Positions 22,491 through 33,300 of a stretch of 64,000 nt of DNA are shown here, in pieces. The stretch's first letter is position 1. Each line of letters starts with the position of its first letter. Below the pieces are notes generated by a model, which saw only the letters and a program-made list of their open reading frames with translations, had not been told where the DNA came from and searched no databases. The DNA comes from Tethya wilhelma (taxonomy: Eukaryota; Porifera; Demospongiae; Tethyida; Tethyidae): assembly GCA_964030475.1 (NCBI GenBank), contig CAXIPT010000005.1, forward strand, positions 788,705 through 852,704, given 5' to 3'. A program made the position numbers and the translations under genes.

Positions 22491-22859
22491 ATGGCAGCTG
22501 ATACAGAAACGTTCACCTTGGAGAGTGTAGTACGAGGACATCATGTATACAAACAAATCTGGAGTCCTTTTGCAGGAGAAATACTGGAAGCTGTTACAGA
22601 ACGTGAAAACACTCAAGATAGATACGCTGTTGCTTTGCAAAGGGCAGAAGAGGGAGTGATACTGGGTCATGTACCAAGAGAAATATCGAAGATAGCGTGG
22701 TTCTTTCTCAGACATGGTGACAGTATTTCCTGTGAAGTTACTGGAAGGAGGCAGAGATCTTCAGTACCAGGAAAAGGCTTAGAAGTTCCCTGTATATACT
22801 CATTTCATGGAACTCCAGCTAAAATTAAGAAGCTAATCAAACTTCTTGTAAAACCTTGA
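22491..22859 (+). CDS. HIRAN-domain protein carried by the pogo-type transposon
   Basis: 122 residues, a single HIRAN domain (about 10-105): ESVVRGHHVYKQIW, then ERENTQDRYAVALQ, corresponding to the family's conserved D-N/T-x-x-D-x-x-A-V segment, and GVILGHVPREIS, corresponding to G-x-L-P-R-E. HIRAN domains of HLTF/Rad5 bind free 3' DNA ends and act at stalled replication forks. This copy has no helicase or RING partner. It lies wholly between the transposon ends, divergent from the transposase, with an intronless frame and an AAA-ATG-G start context. A role in processing or protecting transposon ends, or in linking transposition to replication, is inference. Confidence 0.8.
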   Translation: MAADTETFTLESVVRGHHVYKQIWSPFAGEILEAVTERENTQDRYAVALQRAEEGVILGHVPREISKIAWFFLRHGDSISCEVTGRRQRSSVPGKGLEVPCIYSFHGTPAKIKKLIKLLVKP

Positions 22860-22897
22860 ACAATAGTAGCTAAACTGACTTTTTGAAAAATAATTTA

Positions 22898-22980
22898 TGA
22901 TTCTAAAGCAACGCATGATCCAATATAGCGCAAGAAATTAGCTTAACCGGAATTTACATGTGATTCTATAGTAACGCAAG
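22898..22980 (+). repeat. Right subterminal repeat array of the pogo-type element
   Basis: Three motifs, TGATTCTAAAGCAACGCA (22898-22915), TGATCCAATATAGCGCAAG (22916-22934) and TGATTCTATAGTAACGCAAG (22961-22980), match each other and those at the left end in the same orientation. Confidence 0.55.
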
Positions 22981-23067
22981 CGAGGTGAAATTATTTTTTT
23001 TGCTTACGTAATATTAGAATAAAGACGGTAGTTGTTTTATTTGCTAAAATCTGTTTTTCTGGTGATT

Positions 23068-24217
23068 AAGCCTCGGCGCGTGCATAGCACGTGCAGAGGA
23101 TTACGGTAGTCGTTTTGTCTGTCTGTCTGTCTGTTCAGTGATGGATCTAGGATTTTTGAAAGGGGGTTTCTACAATAGTGCGCGCAGAGCGTGCAAAAAT
23201 TTTGGGGAAGCCATGCCCACTTTTGCTAAAACATGCCCATTTTACGTAATACAGCCCCACCTATTTTCACTTCCATGAACTTTGCACTTTACAACGAGCG
23301 TCAATCACACTAAGGAGCTGACTAGCTAGCTGTTTTGTGCAAGTATCCAAGCGTTCTAGCTCATATTTCTTGTCCTAAATTCGCAATCAAGGCTCTCACA
23401 GTAAGTATTTTCTACTTGTAAGAGTCCATAAGTTAGCTTTGAAGTTTCTGTTGTTTGTTGTAAAAAAAAAATTGTAAGCTGGCCTGGCCAAAAGGGGGTT
23501 TCCACGGAAACTACGAAAAACCCCTCTGGATCCGCCACTGCTGTTCCATCGAAATCTCAAGAAAGGCAGCTCTAGCGACAAAATTGATGGTACTTACGTT
23601 CATAACTCTGAATGATCTTGTAAACATATATTTTTTGCTGTCCAAAACACTGTAGTTGCTGAGATTTGAGGCTTTTGTGCTTCTTTTAGCGCTTAGCTTC
23701 GAGGCCACGCCTACTGATTTGGTGTGCGTTATCTAGAATTTTTGTGGAATGAAAGCACAGAGATTCATTCATAGCTGCTGTTACTGTTAGTCAGTGTTGT
23801 TTGGCAAGACAGGCAGGAGTTGGCCTGCTTTCTATGTAAGCATATATATAGGGCATGCATACATTTTTACATAATTGTAGCCTGTGAGCTAATGCATCAG
23901 TAGTTCAAATTTATGTAGTCAGTTTAGACTCAAGTTTGCTCAGGTGAGCATTCCAATACATGTGTAATCATAGCAAAGCTCATCTGGTTCATCATCTGTG
24001 ACATTTGCTGCTTCACCACAGTTGCTATGTGGCTAACCTGGGCCATATGTATAAGTGTATAGTGACTGGACAACTCAGCCTCTTTCAGTCAGGTTGGCCT
24101 AGATGCATGCCTGGGCCTAAAGGTGAATAATTATGATACATTCTTTTACAGAATGTATGCATGTAACTGTGCTAGCTAGTTGAGTGTGCCGAGGCTTATG
24201 CACCATCGGTGCCTTCA
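23068..24217 (+). mobile_element. AAGCCTCGG-family non-autonomous element (with nested MITE)
   Basis: Left end AAGCCTCGGCGCGTGC continues as a hairpin (CCTCGGCGCGTGC / GCACGTGCAGAGG). Right end GTGTGCCGAGGCTTATGCACC then ATCGGTGCCTTCA. Internal landmarks shared by copies are the TGTCTG repeat, GCTCTAGCGACAAA, and a GAGATTTGAGGCTTTTGTGC block. TT flanks both sides. It begins 38 bp after the pogo-type element. No coding capacity. Confidence 0.7.
23136..23540. mobile_element. hAT-like MITE nested in the AAGCCTCGG element
   Basis: Ends CAGTGATGGATCTAGGATTT and the complement of CTGGATCCGCCACTG form an imperfect inverted repeat of the common CAGTGGCGGATC type. CTGTT is duplicated at 23131-23135 and 23541-23545. 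The undisturbed target sequence is seen in the sister copy at 29749. Confidence 0.75.
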
Positions 24218-24728
24218 TTTTCATGGTCCCTTGTCCTCTTGGGCTATAATTGATTTATTATGTTGCCGATCTTTAACGTTTTTAACGTGTCTGGTAAAGA
24301 TCGTCAACGTAACAAATCAATTATTTATCTATTATAGCAGGATATCCTGCCTGGATGTTAGGTGTGCCTAATTAATATTCATAGCACTTACCAACTAAAA
24401 CTAATTACCTCATCAAGTGGTTGCTATATATACTCTTCCCTTACCAGAGCCATGTAGAGTCAAAACTAGCTGTTCTAAACATAGCACACAGGTCCAGTAC
24501 TACAAGTACAAAAGACTTAGGCTGGGTTTCTTTATGTGAACACACACCAAAATGAGAACTTTTCTACTTTTCTCGTTGAATACTGTAGCTCTGCCCACTA
24601 TTTCACGCTAAAATTAAATTATGTTATCATGCAAGAATAAAAAATTAATTTTTTAGCAGCTACGCCTTCTTTTGTTTTTTCCTCTACAAACAAAGATTGC
24701 ACAATTCTTTTGATATGATGTTTGTGAC
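24218..24728. other. Non-coding spacer
   Basis: An imperfect hairpin around GATCTTTAACG/GGTAAAGATCGTCAACG lies at 24257-24313; a related word occurs at 2832-2845. No exon seen. Confidence 0.35.
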
Positions 24729-25435
24729 TAGCCTCGTTCCCAGGCCTTCCCCTTTTTTTTTTTTTTTTTTTGCGTGGGGAAGGCCTGGTACCAAATATCA
24801 CGTGAATGACGAAAGCGATGACACATTATGGACAAGCGGGAATTTATATTTCCCGCGTTTTGACACAAAGTGTTGGCGCGCGGATGCTGCCCACGCATTT
24901 GTGCTTAAACAAACAAAGGTGTGCCACCGTATTCTGACACTCACAGTCATAGCCTGAGCGAAGACGAGAGCAAGAAATGGCAATTTTAAGGGCTGTTTGT
25001 AGTTGTGGTGTACCGATGCTATGACTGCGTACAGCAAATAAAAGTTTGTGCTCTTCGAAGCTTTCAGTTGTCAACCACTTCTGTTCGTGCCACTTTCATC
25101 TGTCAGTGTCAGGTATATAGATCTATACAGCCTAGCTCTATGTTAATAAATGTTCCACGGAAGATGAGTGCCTAAAGTGACATCAGTTTGAGCTCCAGCT
25201 ACTGCCGTATTCCAAGGTTCTTCGCTCTTTACAACAAACCAGTCGATCGGAAAAAAAATGCGTGGGTGCAAAAATTTTCCACTAATGTAACGTGACGTTT
25301 TTCTCCATGTAAACGTCACATTACGAAAGCGGCGGCACCGCTTTCGTCATTCACGTGATGTTTGGTACCAGGCTTTCCCCCCGCTAAAATAACCAAAATG
25401 AATAAATTAACGGGGAAAGCCTGGGAACGAGGCTA
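24729..25435. mobile_element. TAGCCTCG-family MITE, copy 2 (707 bp)
   Basis: Ends TAGCCTCGTTCCCAGGC and complement, each forming its own hairpin (AGGCCTTCCCC ... GGGGAAGGCCT; AGGCTTTCCCC ... GGGGAAAGCCT). Inside is a second inverted repeat around ATCACGTGAATGACGAAAGC. Flanked by a perfect 9 bp duplication GTTTGTGAC (24720-24728, 25436-25444). No ORF of note. Confidence 0.88.
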
Positions 25436-25444
25436 GTTTGTGAC

Positions 25445-25779
25445 CCTTTTCCAGATGTACCAGTGTTCGTTATTTGGAATCCGAATATTCGTTACCTGCT
25501 TTACCTGGTTGTGCTGAAAGTCTCTGTAACCTTTCAGTGTTCAGTATTTAGAAGGTGAATAGACTACTTTCAGGTTTGTTTTGTAGTTGTTATTATAAGA
25601 AGATGAACAAAGCAAGTAAATTTTGTTAGAACAGCTCCAGCAGGCTCAGTCCTGAGATGCTTCACTTTTAGTACTGATAGCATATATTAAAACTATACTA
25701 TCCATGCTGATAGTGTACATGTAACTTCCATATCCATACGAACTCAAATGTGATTCATAGAATAATGAAAAAAATTAAT
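25445..25779. other. Non-coding spacer
   Basis: No exon, repeat or motif I can support. Confidence 0.3.
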
Positions 25780-26062
25780 GAGAACAAAACAAGTAAAAAA
25801 AACATTGGAAATCTATTGAGACATAGGAATGGCCAAATTGTATAAAGAAAGCAAACAAGATGGAATGGTTGTTTGAGTGTGTAAAGAATTATTCTTATGG
25901 GCAACATGAGGGACTCAACTTGGAAAGAGAGTACTACATGCAGCCCACACAGGAAAAATTCTGCACGCACTCAAACACCCATTCCATCTTGTTTGCTTTC
26001 TTTTTACGATTTGGCCAGTCCTATGTCTCAATACATTTCCAACGTCGTTTTTTTACTTGTTA
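25780..26062. mobile_element. Fold-back element with about 85 bp arms
   Basis: The arm at about 25782-25868 (ACAAGTAAAAAAAACATTGG ... AAGCAAACAAGATGGAATGG) is inverted at about 25976-26062. A single related arm recurs at 30920-31010. No coding capacity. Confidence 0.7.
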
Positions 26063-27313
26063 CACACTTGAAAAGGCTTAGTTTGGGTGTATTATAAGAA
26101 ATAAGCACTGTTGTAGTGTTGTAGCAGTGTATCTAATGTCTGTATGTCTGTGAATCGGCAAATCTAGTGTGCATGGCTTGAATCTAGGTTAGAAGAGCTA
26201 TGTAGCTGAAATAATCGCAGTAAACCTTGGTTTTACTCCAAAAATCGGGCTTGCACAAAAACCAGGCCATGTAGGCACTTGAAAAAGCTTATTTTGTCTT
26301 ACCATTGTCCTAAAATAGAGTCTTTGACAAAGAAAAACAGCCAACTGTACTTAAGACTAAAATTGACATCACCCATTTGCTATGTCAGCTCAAGAGTCAG
26401 AGCTCTGCTATAGTCTTGTAGCTCAGGCGCTTTGTGTATACTGTAAGTAGCCATGTCTGCACTACTTACAAAGGTGTTAGCAACTGCTAACTAGTTTTCT
26501 CCATTAGTTTGCCAGCAATAAAAAAGTGCCAATGCATGGTACATGTAAGTGGCAATAACTAAGATGTAATATCGCTAGTCTTATATTTCTGCGATTTTAC
26601 TGCTTATTTCCACTCTCATTTCCACCCCGGCACATAATTACAAAATAATTTGCGGTAAGATTGAGTTTTTTTCCTTAGTGCTTTGCAAGAGAAGCTTGAT
26701 GCTATCTATAGACATGCAGGGAGGCTTAGACTATACTTGCATACAATTTTTTTGTAGTCCTGCTCTGCAAGCTCCAAAAAAAAGCCAAAGTATGCAGGTC
26801 ATTTGGTGAACTTTGACCTCTTCTGGGGGTTTTGTTGGTGACTAAGAACAGAATTGATATAGCTATGGCTTAGTACAATCATAGCTAAGCTGAAATTAGC
26901 TAGAAAAGAGAGTGGCTTAGGCTAATAAAGCAAAATATGCACAAAAAAAACAATTGTAATTATAAATTCTATATTAGTACTCATAATTAATTTAGGCCCT
27001 AAAGAGTTAATTTTTTTAATCCTGAGCAATATAGTGATCAAAGAGTATAATTATTATTACGAGTGTTAGAATGTCTTTATCTGCGTGCCCACATGATGAC
27101 ATGAAATTGTAAGTCTTCTTAAGGATAATAAGAGGTTTAACTCACCGTGTTATGCTATGAATGTTGGTAACCTACTGTGAGTTATATGTATACTTTACCT
27201 CGAAATAAAATCCTTATACATGTAGTTTAATGACTGGGTTACGTGTACCAGCTCTATTCTGGAATGATAGAAAATACGGTAACAATTGTATGATTGTTCT
27301 TTCAACTTTCTAG
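26063..27313. other. Non-coding stretch upstream of the first recognised exon of the 27-38 kb gene
   Basis: AT-rich. I found no upstream exon or promoter motif that I could defend; 5' exons of the following gene may lie here or farther left. Confidence 0.3.
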
Positions 27314-30300
27314 GTCTAATCCTTGCATCGAAACCAGTGCTCTGTATTATTATCAGCCATTTGTTGGTCAATATGGATCTTTTGAGATTGAAGAAGCTGT
27401 TCATCTTCTAAGTGGTTTCATCCAGCCTGGCATTCAACCTACTTCTCCATCTCTACCAAAAGATGATAACAGATCTCAGCCTGGTGCTAATGTACTGGTG
27501 GATGATGATTATAGGTGAGCTATAGACAATGGCATGTGTTGCTATGTAGTGTAACATACCCTTGATATGCCCCTAAAGCAGTCTAGAAAATCATCTCTAC
27601 TCACTGGCAGATAATTTTGAATTGCATTGCTAGCATAAGTGACTTATAATCAATGATTTATGGGCTTCTTGTAAACATAATTGCAAGTTACTTACGCATA
27701 ATATAAATTAAATTATGTAGGTGCGCACTAAATAGATAAGATTTCAAGCTGAACAGAACTCACTGACAAATCCAGACAGGAATTATTCTTGATCTGCTTG
27801 CTGTGATTGGGTGTCTTGATAAACGCTAATGTTGTACATGTGTTGTTGACTATAACTGTAGGCCTAAAAAGGACCAACCAGCTGAAGACAAACTTCAAGA
27901 CCAAAACAAACCTGCTGAACAGGAAGAGCCCAAACTAGAGGAACCGTCATCAGACCAATCTCCTGATGAGGCATCAGCTGAAGAAATACAAACTGAGGCA
28001 GAAGCTTCCGTGCAGCCAGTCCATGGACCTAATTCTATCACAACTGCCAGGTATGTGTCTCTGTTGACAGTCAGACTAGTCATTGTACATGAAAGAGCTC
28101 TTTCCATTCCTTGTCTAATGATTAGATTTACAGGAAGTAATTGTAACACAATATGATTTGGACTTTCAGTTATCTCAAGCAATACCATGCTTTTTACAGT
28201 TAGTACATGCTCTACTACTTAGTCACTATAGTTATTTCACTCATTGTCTCACTTATTATTGTCGACGAACACTTTGAATTTACCCCCACCCACCTTCAAG
28301 TCAAAATCAGAGTTCATATCGGCTCTAAATTATTCTACTAAGATTCACCTGACTATGTGACCCACATGACAAACAGCATTTATTTTTTATTATTACTAAC
28401 AGGAAGCTCGAGTGAGCAATGGTTTTGTAATAGCTGAGAATCCGTTTCGTGCACGTTTTTTTTTTTTTTTTACATAACAAATTTTATTTTGAGGGGCATG
28501 CACTGTAGTTGATTTGGTTTCCTTCTTTTTAGGTCTACTCAAGATGAAGTGAATGCTCCAAGAGTGCTCAAGCCTCCAGGTCAACCTGTTAATAGGTGAG
28601 TGTGTGTGGAAAATCACAGAAACAGACATGTAGGCGATTACTTGCAATTGTATATAAGGTTGGGTAGAAGTCCTTTGCCATGTACAATGAAAATGGCGGC
28701 TTGATTTGAATCTCTCTTCCAACTCTTTAACTGTACAGTGTTGAAGAGAGCAAACTTTTTTAAATTTGGATTATTAGACACTTAACCTATCAATGCTGAG
28801 TAAAGATGAGTTTGCCCCACCCACAAACACTACTATTCCCAGTACGATATTACTGGGTACATAGGAATGGCATAGATGGCCCATTAACACGACACAAATA
28901 TTCACGCGAATAACTCCGCAAAAACTGAGCGCTTGGCTCTAAAAGGTTTCTTAAGCTACTATTTAGCTCTTTTTCTTTCTAATGAGCCCAAAAACATGGC
29001 CTAAAACCATTGCTAAAGTAACAAACTAAAATATGCCAAGCCTACAATTTTCTCCATCTTCTTCTTAGTTTTCTATCTTGGCTCAACTTTTCTCAGAGAC
29101 TATTCACTTTCAGAAGCTGATCCTTGAACAAACAAACTTATTAAGCCTCGGTGCGTGAGTATCATGTGCAGAGGATTACGGTAGTCATTTTGTGTGTATG
29201 TGTGTGCGTCTCTGTTATGGGATAATGTGAAGAATGGCAGCTCTATGGTCCAAACAGAAGGTACTTATGTTCATGAATCGAAATTATCTTGAAAATGGTT
29301 GTGTAGAATCTTGCAAGACACTGTAGTTTCTGAGATACGAGGCTTTTGTGCTTCTCTGAACGCTTACCTTCGAAACTGCACCCATAAATCACGCCCCACA
29401 TATAGTGTGCGTTATCTAGATATACAGTTGGACTGGATGTGCTTCAGTCAGTGTTAAGTAACCCAATTGATTGCAAGCTAAAATTCTGAGCTTACAAGTT
29501 AGTTGTGTCAGTTTGTTTACCAGTGAGCTACAAAGCTGTATGGTCACCATTTGACCATTTTTGAAGCACTGATATTACATGATTCAGGTAGCCCAGAGGT
29601 TTGCTCAGTAGCATCTGACAACAGCTGATATAATCACTGCATTTCTCATCTGGTTCATTGCTGTGATTTATGCTGCTACATCACAAGTTGCAAGTGACAC
29701 TGCGGAGTGTACCGCCGCCGAGGCTTATGCACCATCGGTGCTTTTATTAAGCCTCGGCACGTGCGTAGCACGTGCAGAGGATTACGGTAGTCGTTTTGTC
29801 TGTCTGTCTGTCTGTTCCATCGAAATCTCAAGAAAGGCAGCTCTAGCGACAAATTTGATAGTGCTTACGTTCATAAATCTGAATGATCTTGTAGATGTTT
29901 ATTTTTTGGTGTCCACAACGCTGTAGTTACTGAGATTTGAGCCTTTTGTGCTTCTTTTGAGCGCTAAGCTTCGAGACCACGCCTATTAATCTGGTGTGCG
30001 TTTTCTAGAATTAGTGTTGAAATTCAGATGCTGTGATGTTGCTGTTGGTCAGTGGTACTAGGCAAGACATCCAGAAGTTGGTCTGCTTGCTATGTAAGCA
30101 TATAGATGTATTAGCATGTATAAATTTTTCAGTATGGCCTGCTAGCTAAGCTGCATGGCTACTGATTTTTCACTGGTAGTCAGTCCAGCTAGACCTCAGT
30201 TGCTAAGTTGACAACAGCTGAGCATTCAAGTGCATCTTAGATGAATATCTATGAGTGGATGGCATTGCTGCTAAGTATAGCTCATCTGGTTAACTTGCTA

Positions 30301-33300
30301 CAAGTACACATTCCGAGAAACAGCTCAGATGAGGCTCGGACAGTGAATCATGATGAGCAAGTATCCACTATAGGCATGATGCATTGCTTGCTCTGTTTCA
30401 TCACAGAGTTATGTGGCTAACCCGACATAGTTGGATTATTGTCTTAATACACTCATGTAATCTTTTATAGAGTGTACAGTATATGCATATGACATTGTGC
30501 TATAGTGACTAGTGTGCCGAGGCTTGTGCACCATCGGTGCCTTCATTTTCTTTGTGGTCAGTCCCTTTTGTCATCGGTTTTTCATGCCTCTCGATCATTG
30601 AGTAGCTAGATACAAGCCAAAAAGCGCCTTCTCCGTATGGTCGCCAGTAATTTCTACACTCATGCATAATTCATGAGGTACTGGGAATTCAAATTGACAC
30701 CACACACAAAAATTAAGTGTGCATTATTTGGGATTCAAATGCAAGTTGCCTGGAACTATTTGTGCTACCTGGTTGTTTTTCTTAGGAGGTGATCATAATA
30801 ATTATAACAAAGCAAGTAAATCTTATGATATAGCTCCTGCCTCCAAATGACTGAGATGTGTGTTTCACTTTCAGGCTATACACAACTTGCGGCATACAGG
30901 CACACAAACTCAAATGCGAAAAAATGAGAACAAACAAGTTAAAAAAACATTGGAAATGTAGTGAGACACAGGAATGGCTAAATCGTAAAAAGAAAGCAAA
31001 CTTGCAAGATGTAATAGCTGTCACCACAAATGCAATGGCTGTTACCACAAATGGGGTAAAGCTGTACTTAAGCAAAACCACACCACTTCCTGGGCTCAAG
31101 TGAACCCAAACAGACTTTAGTCCTTATATAAAAACAATTAGAGTAGTTACAAAGTATTGGTCAGCCTCAGAGGAGGTATGACATGCGAGTGTCAATTAGT
31201 GCATTCCAATCACGTGACCACCATAGTTTGCTATTGGATTTGGTCATGTGCACCTACCATGCTGAGTCAGCTAAATCATTGAATTGACACTCGTGTGTCA
31301 TACCTCCTCTGAGTCAGCGTAGGTAACAGTATATGATATAGTTATATAATGGGCTGAAAGAGTATCCTGCAGTTATACTGGCCAGGGTGGCCACATGGGC
31401 ATTTTGATTGGAAATTTAGTTTCTAAATTATTAGAACATTACAGTATACCTAATTAATATTCATAGCACTTAGCAATGCAAACTGGTTACTAGATATACT
31501 TTGGGATTTCTAGCACAAGCCAAAATCTGTTTTAAACATAGTATACAGCACAGAGGCCCATGCTTTAACTGACTTATCCCTTTCGCTTGATGAAATCGGC
31601 AAATCGGCGTTTCTGGTTATGATCGCTCTCGAAATTCACAAGATTATGAACTCTTGAACCCTGTTGTGACGTTTTCAATCACTGCTCTACGTCATAACTC
31701 AACCACACCCCTTCAATGGATGCCAGCAGGTACCTTTCGAGTTCGATCGCCCAGAATTCACCCAGAAATGCAAGCGCTAGTGTTGCATGCACATAGGAGT
31801 CTTTGTTTATCAACCCACAATCACACACACTACTGTAAAGCTCATATTTTTTGGAAAAAAAATAAATAAAAAATAAGTCGATGAAAGCAAACTTCAAAGC
31901 TTGTTCAAAGGCGAACCACTTAATCCATTATAGATCAGAGTACCGACCACTTCAAAATCCACTATGGGATATATCCGGTGCCGACATGCCGACAATGAAT
32001 AAATTCATGAACCAAAATGATGACGTATTTAAGAAATTTTTGAATTTAGAGTTTGTGCAATTTTACAACAAATTCCAAGCGAAAGGGTTATTGTATATCA
32101 CTTTTAATGAATAGGTGTAATGTAAACAGAATACAGCACTGCTATATGAGGCTGTTTTTGGCTTGTGTGTGTTTGCATGTATATTTTATGTTTGTGCATT
32201 TTTAAAAATCTCCAATGTTCCAATAACATTTGTTTCATTTTCTTCTTTTTTGATGGTTCAGCACTGGAAAAGGCTGCTTTTTGTTTACATATCATGTGTC
32301 GTACCACAGATACCGTATAGCGGGAAATTTTCGTGGGGGGAAATTTTTGCGTTTTTGTCTTGAATAGAAATTCGCGGGGAAAATTTTCGTGGATTGTGTC
32401 AATGCGTCTCAACATTACACGCGTGATGACCACATACCTTACAAATTTTGTGGGGGAAAATTTTCGCGGAAAGCTGCCAAACCGCGAAATCCGCAAAAAT
32501 TTCCCCCCACGGAAATTTCCCGCTATATACGGTAATAGATGCTTAATTGTCACTGCATGGCTATAACTGAGCTACTGGTTGCTTTTTTGTACTACTTTCA
32601 CACTGGGTGCTTGCCCAGTTACAGGCCTACCGAATGCTTTCCTAGACAAAAGCATGGTTTTACTAGTGTACCTGTTGTCAATACCTATACCGGATGCTTG
32701 TCCACAAGCAAGGCTGCTTGCCAGATGTACCAGGCTGCTTCTATGCTGGATTTTGTTCCTTACTATATACTCTGTGCTAGATCCATCTGCTTTTAGAACA
32801 AGCTTCTTTGGTCTGCCTGGTACTGCCGGCTAGTGGCCAGTGGTCCAAGCTAGCTTAGTAGCTCTTTGAGCTCCTAACTGCTAATGAACAGCTTTGCATG
32901 GCTGCTTTTTGTCTGAAAAGCATCCACAGTTGCTCCATCCGAGCTACGCAAGCCTATTCACTGCTCCTGGCTCTTCCTAGTGGCTTTCCAATGGCTGGGT
33001 TGTACAGCAAGCAGAGCCATCAGCTGATCCCATGCAAAACAGCTAGCAAATTTGAACCAAGGGGTACCAAGACTCAGTGGTCTGAATTCCTTACCTTTTT
33101 GGAGTGGATAGGCTTCCTTTTTTCAGCGAAAAGCCAGCATTTTGGTCCTGCTTCTTTCTGCTCTGCTACACTGAATTCAAAATGCTTTCCATTGAATGCA
33201 TACCTGATTACACGTGGGCTTATGCGCACGCGTACTGTAAATTAATTAGTGGTTTTTTGCTGTACCAGTACAGAATACAGAACTTGTAAGGCTTTTTGTA

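Larger units (their letters stand above)
20603..23028. mobile_element. Two-gene pogo/Tigger-type DNA transposon (2.4 kb)
   Basis: Left end CCGTCTTTATTAGAACTAAT and the complement of the right end CCGTCTTTATTCTAATATTA form a short terminal inverted repeat. Both ends abut a TA dinucleotide (20601-20602, 23029-23030), as expected for Tc1/mariner/pogo insertions. Inside are a minus-strand DDE transposase and a plus-strand HIRAN-domain gene, divergent across about 180 bp. Both subterminal regions contain related 18-20 bp motifs in direct orientation. Apart from one doubtful stop codon the element looks intact. Cargo genes beyond the transposase are unusual for this superfamily. Confidence 0.85.

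Noticed and set aside
32104..32566. Several ORFs of 66-149 residues
   Set aside because: They cross a palindromic MITE and mirror each other; no domain and no splice context.
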